A stretch of DNA of 6,589 bases from Candidatus Woesearchaeota archaeon (lineage in GTDB: Archaea > Nanobdellota > Nanobdellia > Woesearchaeales > GW2011-AR4): contig JAHWGX010000078.1 in NCBI GenBank assembly GCA_019323655.1, positions 1-6,589 on the forward strand, in the 5' to 3' direction. The notes below the pieces were generated by a model. It was not told where the DNA came from. It saw only the letters and a list, made by a program, of their open reading frames with translations, and searched no databases. A program made the position numbers and the translations under genes. Of the stretch, positions 1 to 4,476 are shown piece after piece (positions within the stretch are counted from its first letter, which is position 1; every line of letters starts with the position of its first letter).

Positions 1-483
1 AATCTTTCTCATATCATCAGAAGAAATACCGTCCAAGCTGCCCTCTATCTGATTTTTTATAACTTCATTGGTTATCCCTTTTTCTCTTTCTTCCAAAACC
101 TCTCCGATACAAACGATGGGTCTCAACCCCTTATTAAGCGCGGTTTTTAATTTTTTATTTACAAGTTCATTGCTTTCACCAAATATTGACCTTCTTTCAG
201 AATGGCCAAGGATTACGTATTCACAGCCGGTATCTTTCAGCATTAACGCGGAAATTTCTCCTGTAAAAGCGCCTTTCTCCTCGTAATGCATGTTCTGCGC
301 GCCAAGCTTTATTTTTGTTTTTCCCAAATGCTTTTTTGCTTCGCTTAGCAATGTAAAGCTCGGGCAGATGAGTATTTCTGCATCTTCTGTGCCTTTCACA
401 TATTCCTTAAAATCATTAATAAAAGAAACAGCCTCTTTGCTGTCCTTGTTCATCTTCCAGTTTGCTGCCATTAAGGGCTTCAT
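1..483 (-). CDS. tpiA: Triosephosphate isomerase, N-terminal 161 residues (runs off the window)
   Basis: This enzyme interconverts dihydroxyacetone phosphate and glyceraldehyde 3-phosphate in glycolysis and gluconeogenesis, in the cytoplasm. The reading frame is open from the ATG at 483 to the window edge. The N-terminus carries the ANWKMN signature with catalytic Lys10, and residues 92-98 read LGHSERR, containing the electrophilic His94. VCIGE at 124-128 is also typical of the family. The catalytic Glu and phosphate-binding loop lie outside the window. The ANWKMN start and the spacing match the roughly 250-residue bacterial/eukaryotic type rather than the shorter, divergent archaeal type, as seen in some DPANN genomes. 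The start overlaps the stop of the upstream zinc-ribbon gene by 4 bp (ATGA), so the two are co-transcribed and probably translationally coupled. The motifs are unambiguous; only the C-terminal part is unseen. Confidence 0.96.
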   Translation of the reverse strand, partial: MKPLMAANWKMNKDSKEAVSFINDFKEYVKGTEDAEILICPSFTLLSEAKKHLGKTKIKLGAQNMHYEEKGAFTGEISALMLKDTGCEYVILGHSERRSIFGESNELVNKKLKTALNKGLRPIVCIGEVLEEREKGITNEVIKNQIEGSLDGISSDDMRKI

Positions 484-608
484 TCTTCATCCATCTCTGA
501 ATTAGGCTTTTCCAGCTTGTCTTTCAGCTTTGAAAGGTCATTCTCGCAGTGCCAGCAGTACCTTTCATTTTTTGTCAGTTCCTTGCCGCAGTAAGGGCAT
601 TTTGCCAT
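480..608 (-). CDS. 42-residue zinc-ribbon mini-protein
   Basis: A short protein with two CxxC knuckles: CPYC at residues 4-7 and CWHC at 18-21, a spacing that makes one complete zinc ribbon. The remaining 20 residues are charged and probably helical (KLKDKLEKP, then an acidic tail). Similar one-ribbon proteins are common in archaea and often bind nucleic acid or act as rubredoxin-like folds, but no specific function can be assigned. Its TGA stop overlaps the ATG of the triosephosphate isomerase gene by 4 bp, so it is the first gene of that operon. A TATA-like box lies about 25-30 bp upstream. Its brevity is offset by the perfect zinc-ligand pattern and the gene coupling. Confidence 0.8.
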   Translation of the reverse strand: MAKCPYCGKELTKNERYCWHCENDLSKLKDKLEKPNSEMDEE

Positions 609-632
609 TTTTTTATAGTATTTAGGCTGATG

Positions 633-646
633 TTTATTAAGTTTAC
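633..646 (-). promoter_or_regulatory. TATA box for the zinc-ribbon/TPI operon
   Basis: On the minus strand the box reads TTAATAAA, preceded by the purine-rich GTAAAC as a weak BRE. The centre lies about 28 bp before the ATG at 608, so transcription would start within a few bases of the start codon, giving an essentially leaderless mRNA. It is inferred from position and composition only. Confidence 0.45.
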
Positions 647-680
647 TTGTTTTTTGGTTTTAGAAAAAGCTATAGCTTAA

Positions 681-848
681 TTATTTGTCATACTGCCCTT
701 TGACCTTGTACTCCTTAGAATTAAGAACCTTGTTGTAAAGGGCGTCATATTCCTCATTAAACTTGCTTTTGGAAAACAATAGCTTGTACAGTAAGTAAAT
801 CCCTACAACAACTCCAAGGCCTATCAAAATTGTTTTGTTTACAATCAT
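681..848 (-). CDS. 55-residue single-span membrane mini-protein
   Basis: The protein starts with a short polar stretch (MIVNKT), then a hydrophobic segment at about residues 7-25 rich in Ile, Leu, Gly and Val and ending in LLYKLLF. A charged soluble tail with Lys, Asp, Glu and Tyr follows. The positive flank after the helix predicts an N-out, C-in orientation. There is no signal peptidase site, so it is a membrane-anchored peptide. No family is recognised. The start is supported by a good archaeal TATA box about 28 bp upstream, which also implies a leaderless transcript. It is separated by about 70 bp from the zinc-ribbon gene and has its own promoter. Confidence 0.7.
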   Translation of the reverse strand: MIVNKTILIGLGVVVGIYLLYKLLFSKSKFNEEYDALYNKVLNSKEYKVKGQYDK

Positions 849-870
849 TTCAATCCTGTACAGGGAATAG

Positions 871-885
871 AATATATAAAGGTTT
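871..885 (-). promoter_or_regulatory. BRE/TATA promoter of the 55-aa membrane protein gene
   Basis: On the minus strand, AAACC (BRE-like) is followed by TTTATATATT, a near-consensus archaeal TATA box. The centre at about 877 predicts a transcription start near 850, directly at the ATG (848). This supports the short gene and a leaderless mRNA. Confidence 0.65.
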
Positions 886-950
886 CTTTTTTGTGAAGTA
901 AAGCTAAAGTATACGCTTTCAAGAAAAAAATTACAAACAAAAATAATTCC

Positions 951-965
951 GTTGCCTTCGGCAAC
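951..965. repeat. Short perfect hairpin (6-bp stem)
   Basis: GTTGCC and GGCAAC flank a 3-nt TTC loop. A-rich sequence on one side and T-rich sequence on the other mean it could act as a stem-and-U-run terminator on either strand. It is the first of four strong palindromes between 950 and 1150. Its role is unknown. Confidence 0.55.
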
Positions 966-978
966 AAAAATTACACTC

Positions 979-1056
979 GGCGAAAAATTTACTGTGAGTT
1001 AAGCGAGCGAGAGCGTCTGCTTAAGCGAGCTCTCGCAATTCACGGAATTTTTCGCC
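979..1056. repeat. Long imperfect inverted repeat (78 bp)
   Basis: Three stems stack in one hairpin. The outer 11-bp perfect stem is GGCGAAAAATT (979-989) with 1046-1056. The middle 7-bp stem pairs 994-1000 with 1037-1043 and has one G-T wobble. The inner 8-bp perfect stem is GCGAGAGC (1007-1014) with 1029-1036, leaving a 14-nt loop. The 10-mer TTAAGCGAGC also occurs twice in direct orientation (999-1008 and 1021-1030). The block is much richer in GC than its surroundings. It may be a miniature inverted-repeat or REP-like element, or an insertion-sequence end; it lies beyond the break of the transposase remnant. Confidence 0.7.
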
Positions 1057-1082
1057 TCGGATTTGTTGCAATCAATAGGCGA

Positions 1083-1112
1083 GGCTTTTTTTAGTGGCAG
1101 CCAAAAAAAGCC
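1083..1112. repeat. Perfect 10-bp stem hairpin ending in T/A runs
   Basis: GGCTTTTTTT (1083-1092) and AAAAAAAGCC (1103-1112) flank a 10-nt loop. The structure resembles a bidirectional terminator, since transcription from either side ends in a U-tract. Beside it, 1119-1146 forms a looser hairpin with ATATG/CATAT ends around GCGAGCGCCAGCG. Confidence 0.55.
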
Positions 1113-1162
1113 GAGCAGTATATGTTGCGAGCGCCAGCGAGCATATTGAAAATCAATTGATA

Positions 1163-1369
1163 GAAAGTTTGAGAAATAAAGGTCTATCACTGATGTTATT
1201 TTGCTTTCAGAATTTCTCATTCTGTAAAAGCCCTCATCATTAGTAAATTTATGACCGCACTTTTTACATTTATACCTCTGAATTTTACCCCTATTTTCAG
1301 TTTGCCTAAAACCAATTTTTACATAATTGCTTTTTTACAGTAGATACCTTTTATTTTTGGTTGTTTCAT
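1163..1369 (-). pseudogene. IS transposase remnant, zinc-finger N-terminus, frameshifted and truncated
   Basis: From the ATG at 1369 the protein begins MKQPKIKGIYCKK and then hits a stop within four codons. A one-base frameshift in the A6 run near 1331-1336 restores a frame reading SNYVKIGFRQTENRGKIQ, RYKCKKCGHKFTNDEGFY and RMRNSESKIT, then VIDLYFSN. The arrangement (zinc knuckle with CKKC, a HKFTNDEGF segment, then a helix ending ALDLYF-like) is typical of the N-terminus of archaeal DDE transposases of the IS6/IS240-like or related zinc-ribbon type. Homology fades after LYFSN at about 1165, and the DDE catalytic domain is absent. One expected Cys of the first knuckle is Gly here. It is a dead fragment left by an insertion sequence; the downstream side is occupied by palindromes. 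A promoter-like sequence stands upstream. Confidence 0.75.
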
Positions 1370-1388
1370 TCGGCGCCACTTACTAAGG

Positions 1389-1424
1389 TTGTAGGTACAG
1401 GCAGTATATAAATACTTCGGTACC
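1389..1424 (-). promoter_or_regulatory. Minus-strand promoter with GGTACC and GTACCTAC boxes
   Basis: Read on the minus strand: GGTACC, then CGAA (BRE), then GTATTTATATA (TATA), then GTACCTAC starting 26 bp from the beginning of GGTACC. The predicted start is near 1388, about 20 bp before the ATG of the transposase remnant. It mirrors the AbrB promoter on the other strand almost element for element. The GGTACC here is the centre of a 12-bp perfect palindrome, TTCGGTACCGAA (1416-1427). Confidence 0.55.
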
Positions 1425-1454
1425 GAAAGACTATAATCGGAATGTATATAATGG

Positions 1455-1477
1455 GGTACCGAAAAGTATTTAAATAA
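1455..1477 (+). promoter_or_regulatory. Promoter of the AbrB-like gene
   Basis: GGTACC (1455-1460) runs into the BRE CCGAAAAG and the TATA box TATTTAAATA (1468-1477). The TATA centre predicts a start near 1498, so the AbrB mRNA, with its ATG at 1501, should be leaderless. This is one of the clearest archaeal promoters in the window. Confidence 0.7.
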
Positions 1478-1489
1478 GTAGGTACCTAC
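1478..1489. promoter_or_regulatory. 12-bp palindromic operator candidate between TATA box and AbrB start
   Basis: GTAGGTACCTAC is perfectly palindromic and sits just downstream of the TATA box, where a bound repressor would block RNA polymerase. Half-sites recur at 1391-1398 (GTAGGTAC) and at 1503-1510 (GTACCTAC, overlapping the AbrB start codon region). The adjacent AbrB-family gene is the obvious candidate binder (autoregulation), which is inference. Confidence 0.5.
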
Positions 1490-1500
1490 TATTTTGCTAT

Positions 1501-1665
1501 ATGTACCTACAAAAACAGCTTTCTAAGAAAATAGGCAATAAAGAATACGCAAAATGGGTTTTAGTTGTACCTCCTAAAATAATCGAAAAATTGGGCTGGA
1601 AGGCTGGAGAAGAGTTAGAAGCAGAAATAAAAGGCAGTAGATTAATTATTGAGAAAGAAGATTAG
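1501..1665 (+). CDS. AbrB/MazE/SpoVT-like swapped-hairpin transcriptional regulator, 54 aa
   Basis: The 54 residues fit one swapped-hairpin (AbrB-type) DNA-binding domain. The strand WVLVVPPKIIEKLGW at 19-33 carries the family's V-P-hydrophobic pattern. KAGEELEAEIKGSRLIIEK follows, matching the G-D/E-x-hydrophobic and terminal beta strands. Such proteins dimerise to bind DNA and serve either as antitoxins or as stand-alone regulators. No toxin gene directly follows; the next 110 bp are non-coding, leading to the pseudoknot RNA. The start is fixed by a TATA box about 28 bp upstream that implies a leaderless mRNA. Palindromic GGTACC/GTACCTAC boxes surround its promoter, and another GGTACCGAAA lies 22 bp after its stop. 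Autoregulation is likely but inferred. Confidence 0.8.
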   Translation: MYLQKQLSKKIGNKEYAKWVLVVPPKIIEKLGWKAGEELEAEIKGSRLIIEKED

Positions 1666-1686
1666 GAGTTTATAAATAAAAAGATA

Positions 1687-1696
1687 GGTACCGAAA
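1687..1696 (+). promoter_or_regulatory. Isolated GGTACCGAAA box
   Basis: This is the same 10-mer that begins the AbrB promoter at 1455-1464, located after the AbrB stop and about 30 bp before a TATA-like TTATATAAA (1717-1725). It may mark a further target of the same regulator in front of the pseudoknot RNA. Confidence 0.35.
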
Positions 1697-1740
1697 TTAT
1701 TATGTTCTTTCGTAACTTATATAAAAATCTTTCGTTTTTT

Positions 1741-1760
1741 CCGAAAAATATTAATATAAG
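1741..1760 (+). promoter_or_regulatory. BRE/TATA promoter of the pseudoknot RNA
   Basis: CCGAAAAAT followed by ATTAATATAAG closely parallels the AbrB promoter core (CCGAAAAG, TATTTAAATAAG). The TATA centre near 1754 predicts a start at about 1779, which is exactly where the closing stem of the predicted RNA begins. A second TATA-like element at 1717-1725 could give a start near 1746. Confidence 0.6.
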
Positions 1761-1777
1761 ATTACCCAAACAACTAA

Positions 1778-1866
1778 TTGAGGGTACTTACAATCTCGCT
1801 TAATTAGGTTCGTCCGAAAGAGCGTTGTGTAAGCTAGAACCTTAATTGGTTAACCCTCAACTCCTT
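1778..1866 (+). ncRNA. Candidate small RNA folding as a closed H-type pseudoknot
   Basis: Three helices account for most of the sequence. P1 is TTGAGGGT (1778-1785) with ACCCTCAA (1853-1860), 8 bp, closing the molecule. P2 is CTTACA (1787-1792) with TGTAAG (1828-1833), continued by CGCTT (1797-1801) with GAGCG (1820-1824). P3 is AATTAGGTTC (1802-1811) in the P2 loop with 1837-1847, 10 bp with one bulged U. The order P2-P3-P2'-P3' makes a pseudoknot. A promoter predicts the start at about 1779, and a T-rich tract begins at 1864. No open reading frame fits. It does not follow tRNA, 5S, HDV-like or twister layouts as I know them. It is convergent with the 178-aa gene, whose stop codon follows immediately. 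Transcription is inferred; the pairings are visible in the sequence. Confidence 0.55.
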
Positions 1867-2403
1867 TTATAATAATTTTGATATAATCTCATCAAGTTCT
1901 TTACAATTAACATTTGATTTTGATTTTCTTTTACCCTTAAGGACTTTTTTTGCCAGTCTATGAGCCGGAGTACCTTTGGATACATTATACACCCTTCTAT
2001 TAATAAAAGTTATTTGAATTTCATTTATCAATTTAGATTTTCCAAGAAAATTAGCTATCTTTTGAATATAATGGTGTACTTCTTTTGTTGGTCTATGGTC
2101 GGGGCATATAAGCACCCTAGTTAAAGGTATTTTCATATCTGTAAGAACCTTAAAAATCATATACCCAAACATTAAATTTACAACTTTGGTGTTATGCCTT
2201 CTTGTACTTTCTGTTTCTATTGGATTAATAAACTTCTTCCTTAAAATAGATTTATCTTGATTTTTAAATCTAAGGGTATATTCACTATTTTTTTGTTCGT
2301 TCTTAAAGGCTATAATTGTATCTCTGCTCCAATCATTATCTATTTGGTTAGCTATATCTATGTGATTGACTTTAGTTATATCTACAAAGTTTTTATCCAC
2401 CAT
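1867..2403 (-). CDS. Unrecognised basic 178-residue protein
   Basis: I do not recognise the family. The protein is soluble, has no membrane segment or signal peptide, and is rich in Lys and Arg. A strongly basic patch (KKVLKGKRKSKS, about 152-163) suggests nucleic-acid contact. The best-ordered part is the centre: a hydrophobic helix (VVNLMFGYMIFKVL, about 74-87), then a strand RVLICPDHRPTKEV (about 96-109), a long helix, and a strand QITFINRRVY. The strand ending in PDHR followed by helix and strand has a loose flavour of RNase H-fold proteins such as DUF3800, but the usual acidic motif near the start is missing, so I do not assign it. The first ATG is favoured by a TATA box about 28 bp upstream. 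Codon use is very AT-rich. It converges on the pseudoknot RNA; read-through would produce antisense RNA to that element. Confidence 0.75.
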   Translation of the reverse strand: MVDKNFVDITKVNHIDIANQIDNDWSRDTIIAFKNEQKNSEYTLRFKNQDKSILRKKFINPIETESTRRHNTKVVNLMFGYMIFKVLTDMKIPLTRVLICPDHRPTKEVHHYIQKIANFLGKSKLINEIQITFINRRVYNVSKGTPAHRLAKKVLKGKRKSKSNVNCKELDEIISKLL

Positions 2404-2424
2404 TATTAATTGGAATAGATATAG

Positions 2425-2440
2425 GCTTAAAAGGTTTTTG
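2425..2440 (-). promoter_or_regulatory. Promoter of the 178-aa gene
   Basis: On the minus strand, CAAAAACC (BRE-like) is followed by TTTTAAGCC. The centre at about 2430 predicts transcription beginning within a few bases of the ATG at 2403. A second AT-rich stretch (CTATATC) follows but is too close to the start to serve as the main box. Confidence 0.45.
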
Positions 2441-2470
2441 AAAAATCTAAACTATAAACTGTTTAGGTAA

Positions 2471-2526
2471 TGTTAAGTTGACAGTCCGTTTACTAATTAT
2501 AGGTTATGCCCCTCGTTAACTTAACA
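2471..2526. repeat. 12-bp inverted repeat with 32-bp spacer in the divergent intergenic region
   Basis: TGTTAAGTTGAC (2471-2482) pairs with GTTAACTTAACA (2515-2526) with one mismatch. ACAG follows the core in both orientations of reading (GACAGTCC and AACAGCCC). It lies between the promoters of the 178-aa gene and the channel-peptidase gene. It could be an operator pair for both, a small-RNA stem, or the terminal repeats of a lost element. No evidence separates these. Confidence 0.4.
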
Positions 2527-2542
2527 GCCCAAAAAACAACAA

Positions 2543-2556
2543 AATATATATTTAAG
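2543..2556 (+). promoter_or_regulatory. TATA box of the MscS-C39 gene
   Basis: AAATATATATTTAA has its centre near 2549, predicting a start near 2575 and a leader of about 28 nt. The leader contains AAGGTT at 2591-2596, a plausible SD about 7 nt before the ATG at 2603, unlike the leaderless genes nearby. Confidence 0.5.
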
Positions 2557-2602
2557 CTCATTTATCATCTGTAGCAAGTAGTTAAAAAGCAAGGTTACTA
2601 AA

Positions 2603-4105
2603 ATGCCGCTAAGCACAACAACAATAAAGCTTTTGATAAGCCTTTCAATAATAGCAGTAGGCTATCTTATATCCAGGGCAGGGAGCAGCTTAATACTTTC
2701 GTTTTCCAGAAGAAAGGAGATAATAAGCGTAAAAAACCTGTATTCCATAAAGATATTTAGGTACCTGGTAATGATTTTTACAATTTTAATTGCTTTAATT
2801 TACCTGCAGGTGGATTTGGTAAAGGACATAACAATAGTTGGGGATTTTATCTCAAAGACCTATGAGCTGCTTCCGGGCATACTGCTGGCAATACTGCTTC
2901 TTATACTGGCAGTGGCTGTCATAAACCTCATAACTTTTGGATTAAGAAGGGCATTTGCAGCAACCGGAATAACAGAGTTTATGGTTGAGCAAAAAAAGGA
3001 GCATTTGCTTAACGGCATTATCATTTTTGTGAGGATATCTTTGTATTTGTTTACAGGCTTGTTTTTGCTGAACTTATTCGGCGTTAACATAAAGGGAATA
3101 ACTTCCGCGCTTGGATGGATTTTTTACGGGATAATGATCCTGCTTTTCCTGTATTTGTTTTTCGGGACAAGGACATTTGTGGAAAATTTTATAGCAGGCA
3201 TCTACATAAGAACAGCAAGGTCATTTAAATTAGGCCAGAAGGTAAAAATTGACAATACAGAAGGCAGCATAAAGTCAATATCAAACCAGGCAGTTACAGT
3301 AAAGTCTGATTTCGGCTACTCGACCTCAATACCCAACAAAGAGTTTGTAAAAAAGGAAATATCCTTCAAAAGCATAGAGACAGACCTCGATACGCTGGAA
3401 AAAATAAAGAGCTACTATATTGAGCAGAAGCCGAGCTATTGCGGCCCTGCAAGCGTTTCCATGATACTGAAGATTCTCGGCTACAATGAAAGCCAGTCAA
3501 AAATAGGAGAGCTTAGCGAGACAAAAGTCGGGCTGGGAACACATCCTGAAACATTAATCAAGGTTGTCCAGGAACTTACAAAAAACAAGGTCAGGGGTGC
3601 CTGGATAGATGTAGAGCACATAACGTCATTAAAGGATGAGATAAGGCTCTGGCTTAATGAAGGCGCTTTGATTATCGTTGACTACCAGAAGAAAATGCTT
3701 TTTCCAGAGGCGAAGAAAGCCCATTATTCGGTATGCGTGGCTGTTGAGGGGGACGAGCTTGTAATCCTTGACCCAAGCGGCAAAAAAGGAGGGGTTTACC
3801 TTGCAGATGCGGAAAAGGTTTACCGCGGCATGGACACGTACTCAGAGCTGATAAACGGCAAGCGGGGCTATATTGTGCTTGCTCCTGAAGGGACCACTGC
3901 CTACTACAGAATTGAGGAAGGCTTGATTTATGCAGACCCCAGCCTGTACAAAGAGCTCAGCAATGCCCTGAAAAAAGAGCTCTACAAGCTGACTGAAAAA
4001 TCCGAGCTTCTTGAAAGCGTCCTTCCATTAAGGGTAAAGAACTTCATAAGAAAGTGGAAGGAAAAGGACAGGATAGCAAGATTGTGGAAGCCTGAGAGGA
4101 TTTAA
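2603..4105 (+). CDS. MscS-like mechanosensitive channel fused to a C39-type cysteine peptidase
   Basis: The N-terminal 200 residues hold about five hydrophobic spans (near 8-34, 51-70, 88-114, 136-160 and 168-202). They are followed by an MscS-type beta domain at about 205-257 (FKLGQKVKIDNTEGSIKSIS, then VTVKSDFGYSTSIPNKEF), which in MscS lies in the cytoplasm. From about 268 to 428 there is a papain-fold C39 domain with an apparently complete active site: Gln275 (oxyanion), Cys280 in SYCGPAS, His374 in AHYSVCVAV and Asp390 in LDPSG. C39 domains usually sit at the N-terminus of bacteriocin ABC exporters and cleave double-glycine leaders; here there is no ABC ATPase. The last 70 residues are charged and helical. 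The topology implies a cytoplasmic protease tethered to a pressure-gated pore, which is inference. No leader-peptide substrate is evident nearby. Its 3' end is duplicated downstream. Confidence 0.85.
   Translation: MPLSTTTIKLLISLSIIAVGYLISRAGSSLILSFSRRKEIISVKNLYSIKIFRYLVMIFTILIALIYLQVDLVKDITIVGDFISKTYELLPGILLAILLLILAVAVINLITFGLRRAFAATGITEFMVEQKKEHLLNGIIIFVRISLYLFTGLFLLNLFGVNIKGITSALGWIFYGIMILLFLYLFFGTRTFVENFIAGIYIRTARSFKLGQKVKIDNTEGSIKSISNQAVTVKSDFGYSTSIPNKEFVKKEISFKSIETDLDTLEKIKSYYIEQKPSYCGPASVSMILKILGYNESQSKIGELSETKVGLGTHPETLIKVVQELTKNKVRGAWIDVEHITSLKDEIRLWLNEGALIIVDYQKKMLFPEAKKAHYSVCVAVEGDELVILDPSGKKGGVYLADAEKVYRGMDTYSELINGKRGYIVLAPEGTTAYYRIEEGLIYADPSLYKELSNALKKELYKLTEKSELLESVLPLRVKNFIRKWKEKDRIARLWKPERI
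4028..4103 (+). repeat. Direct repeat copy 1: 3' end of the MscS-C39 gene
   Basis: This 76-bp block covers the last 25 codons of the gene up to its stop codon. Aligned with copy 2 it is identical at all 74 shared positions, differing only by two extra A in GGTAAAGAAC. Together the copies bracket the 85-residue gene and its promoter. In copy 1 the frame ends in TAA supplied by the new flanking sequence. Confidence 0.93.
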
Positions 4106-4120
4106 CCGAAAGTTTTAAAT
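4106..4120 (+). promoter_or_regulatory. BRE/TATA promoter of the 85-aa gene
   Basis: CCGAAAG followed by TTTTAAAT begins immediately after the MscS-C39 stop codon. The predicted start is near 4142. The element has the same CCGAAA-type core as the AbrB, pseudoknot RNA and MNT/HEPN promoters. Confidence 0.6.
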
Positions 4121-4130
4121 ACTTAAGTTA

Positions 4131-4149
4131 CTCCTCTTAAGGAGTGATT
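4131..4149 (+). promoter_or_regulatory. Strong SD of the 85-aa gene inside a palindrome
   Basis: AAGGAGTGAT matches the archaeal 16S tail and lies 5-6 nt before the ATG at 4154. CTCCT with CTTA and AGGAG forms a short palindrome that would hide the SD if the transcript began upstream. The predicted start near 4142 would leave the first arm out of the main RNA, so the hairpin would matter only for read-through mRNA from the channel gene. Confidence 0.5.
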
Positions 4150-4153
4150 ATTA

Positions 4154-4411
4154 ATGGGCACTGGAACAACATGCACTAGAGAACAGCAAAGTAAGATATT
4201 AAGTGAAATATTTGCAGCTGAGATTTACAAGGGTATTGTCAATGAATTTAAAAATAAGGAAGTAGATGTAGGAAAATTAAGAAGCAGGGTTAATGAAGAA
4301 ATTACTAAGTTAGAAGAAAGTGAGAGGCCAAAACCTGAAATAGAAGCTATGTCACTTACCCTTTGGGATTGTTATCATAAGACACTAGATCTACTGAATA
4401 TGTACCGGTAA
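4154..4411 (+). CDS. Orphan 85-residue helical protein on an inserted segment
   Basis: I do not recognise the family. The protein is mostly charged helix: residues about 9-30 (EQQSKILSEIFAAEIYKGIV), about 36-57 (KEVDVGKLRSRVNEEITKLE), then a Pro-containing turn and a final helix with Trp, Cys, Tyr and His. There is no membrane segment and no zinc pair (Cys7 and Cys73 only). It has an excellent SD and its own promoter, so it is real. It sits between two direct copies of the channel gene's 3' end, which argues that the segment arrived recently by insertion or duplication. Composition is more AT-rich than the upstream channel gene. A partner for the channel-peptidase is possible but unsupported. 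Confidence 0.72.
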   Translation: MGTGTTCTREQQSKILSEIFAAEIYKGIVNEFKNKEVDVGKLRSRVNEEITKLEESERPKPEIEAMSLTLWDCYHKTLDLLNMYR

Positions 4412-4476
4412 GAAGACCGACAATAGGGACCAGCAGGTTAAATGCTTTTAATTGCAAACTAAACTCCATCTTGTCT

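Noticed and set aside
68..505. Two plus-strand open frames of about 71-72 codons
   Set aside because: They lie opposite the triosephosphate isomerase gene, whose motifs are unmistakable; no promoter or SD supports them.
999..1220. 73-codon minus-strand open frame as a gene
   Set aside because: Its first part is the downstream end of the transposase remnant and the rest is read through the palindrome block; it is not an independent gene.
1778..1860. tRNA or tRNA-like reading of the pseudoknot element (length near 85, GGTTCGTCC resembling a T arm)
   Set aside because: The T-loop consensus is not met, there is no 7-bp acceptor stem adjoining that arm, and no anticodon arm can be drawn; the pseudoknot explains the pairing better.
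1778..1860. Type III toxin-antitoxin RNA (ToxI)
   Set aside because: ToxI RNAs are short tandem repeats just upstream of a co-directional toxin; here there is a single unit convergent with a gene that does not resemble ToxN.
2860..3090. Minus-strand open frame inside the channel gene
   Set aside because: It is a shadow of the transmembrane-coding region on the other strand.
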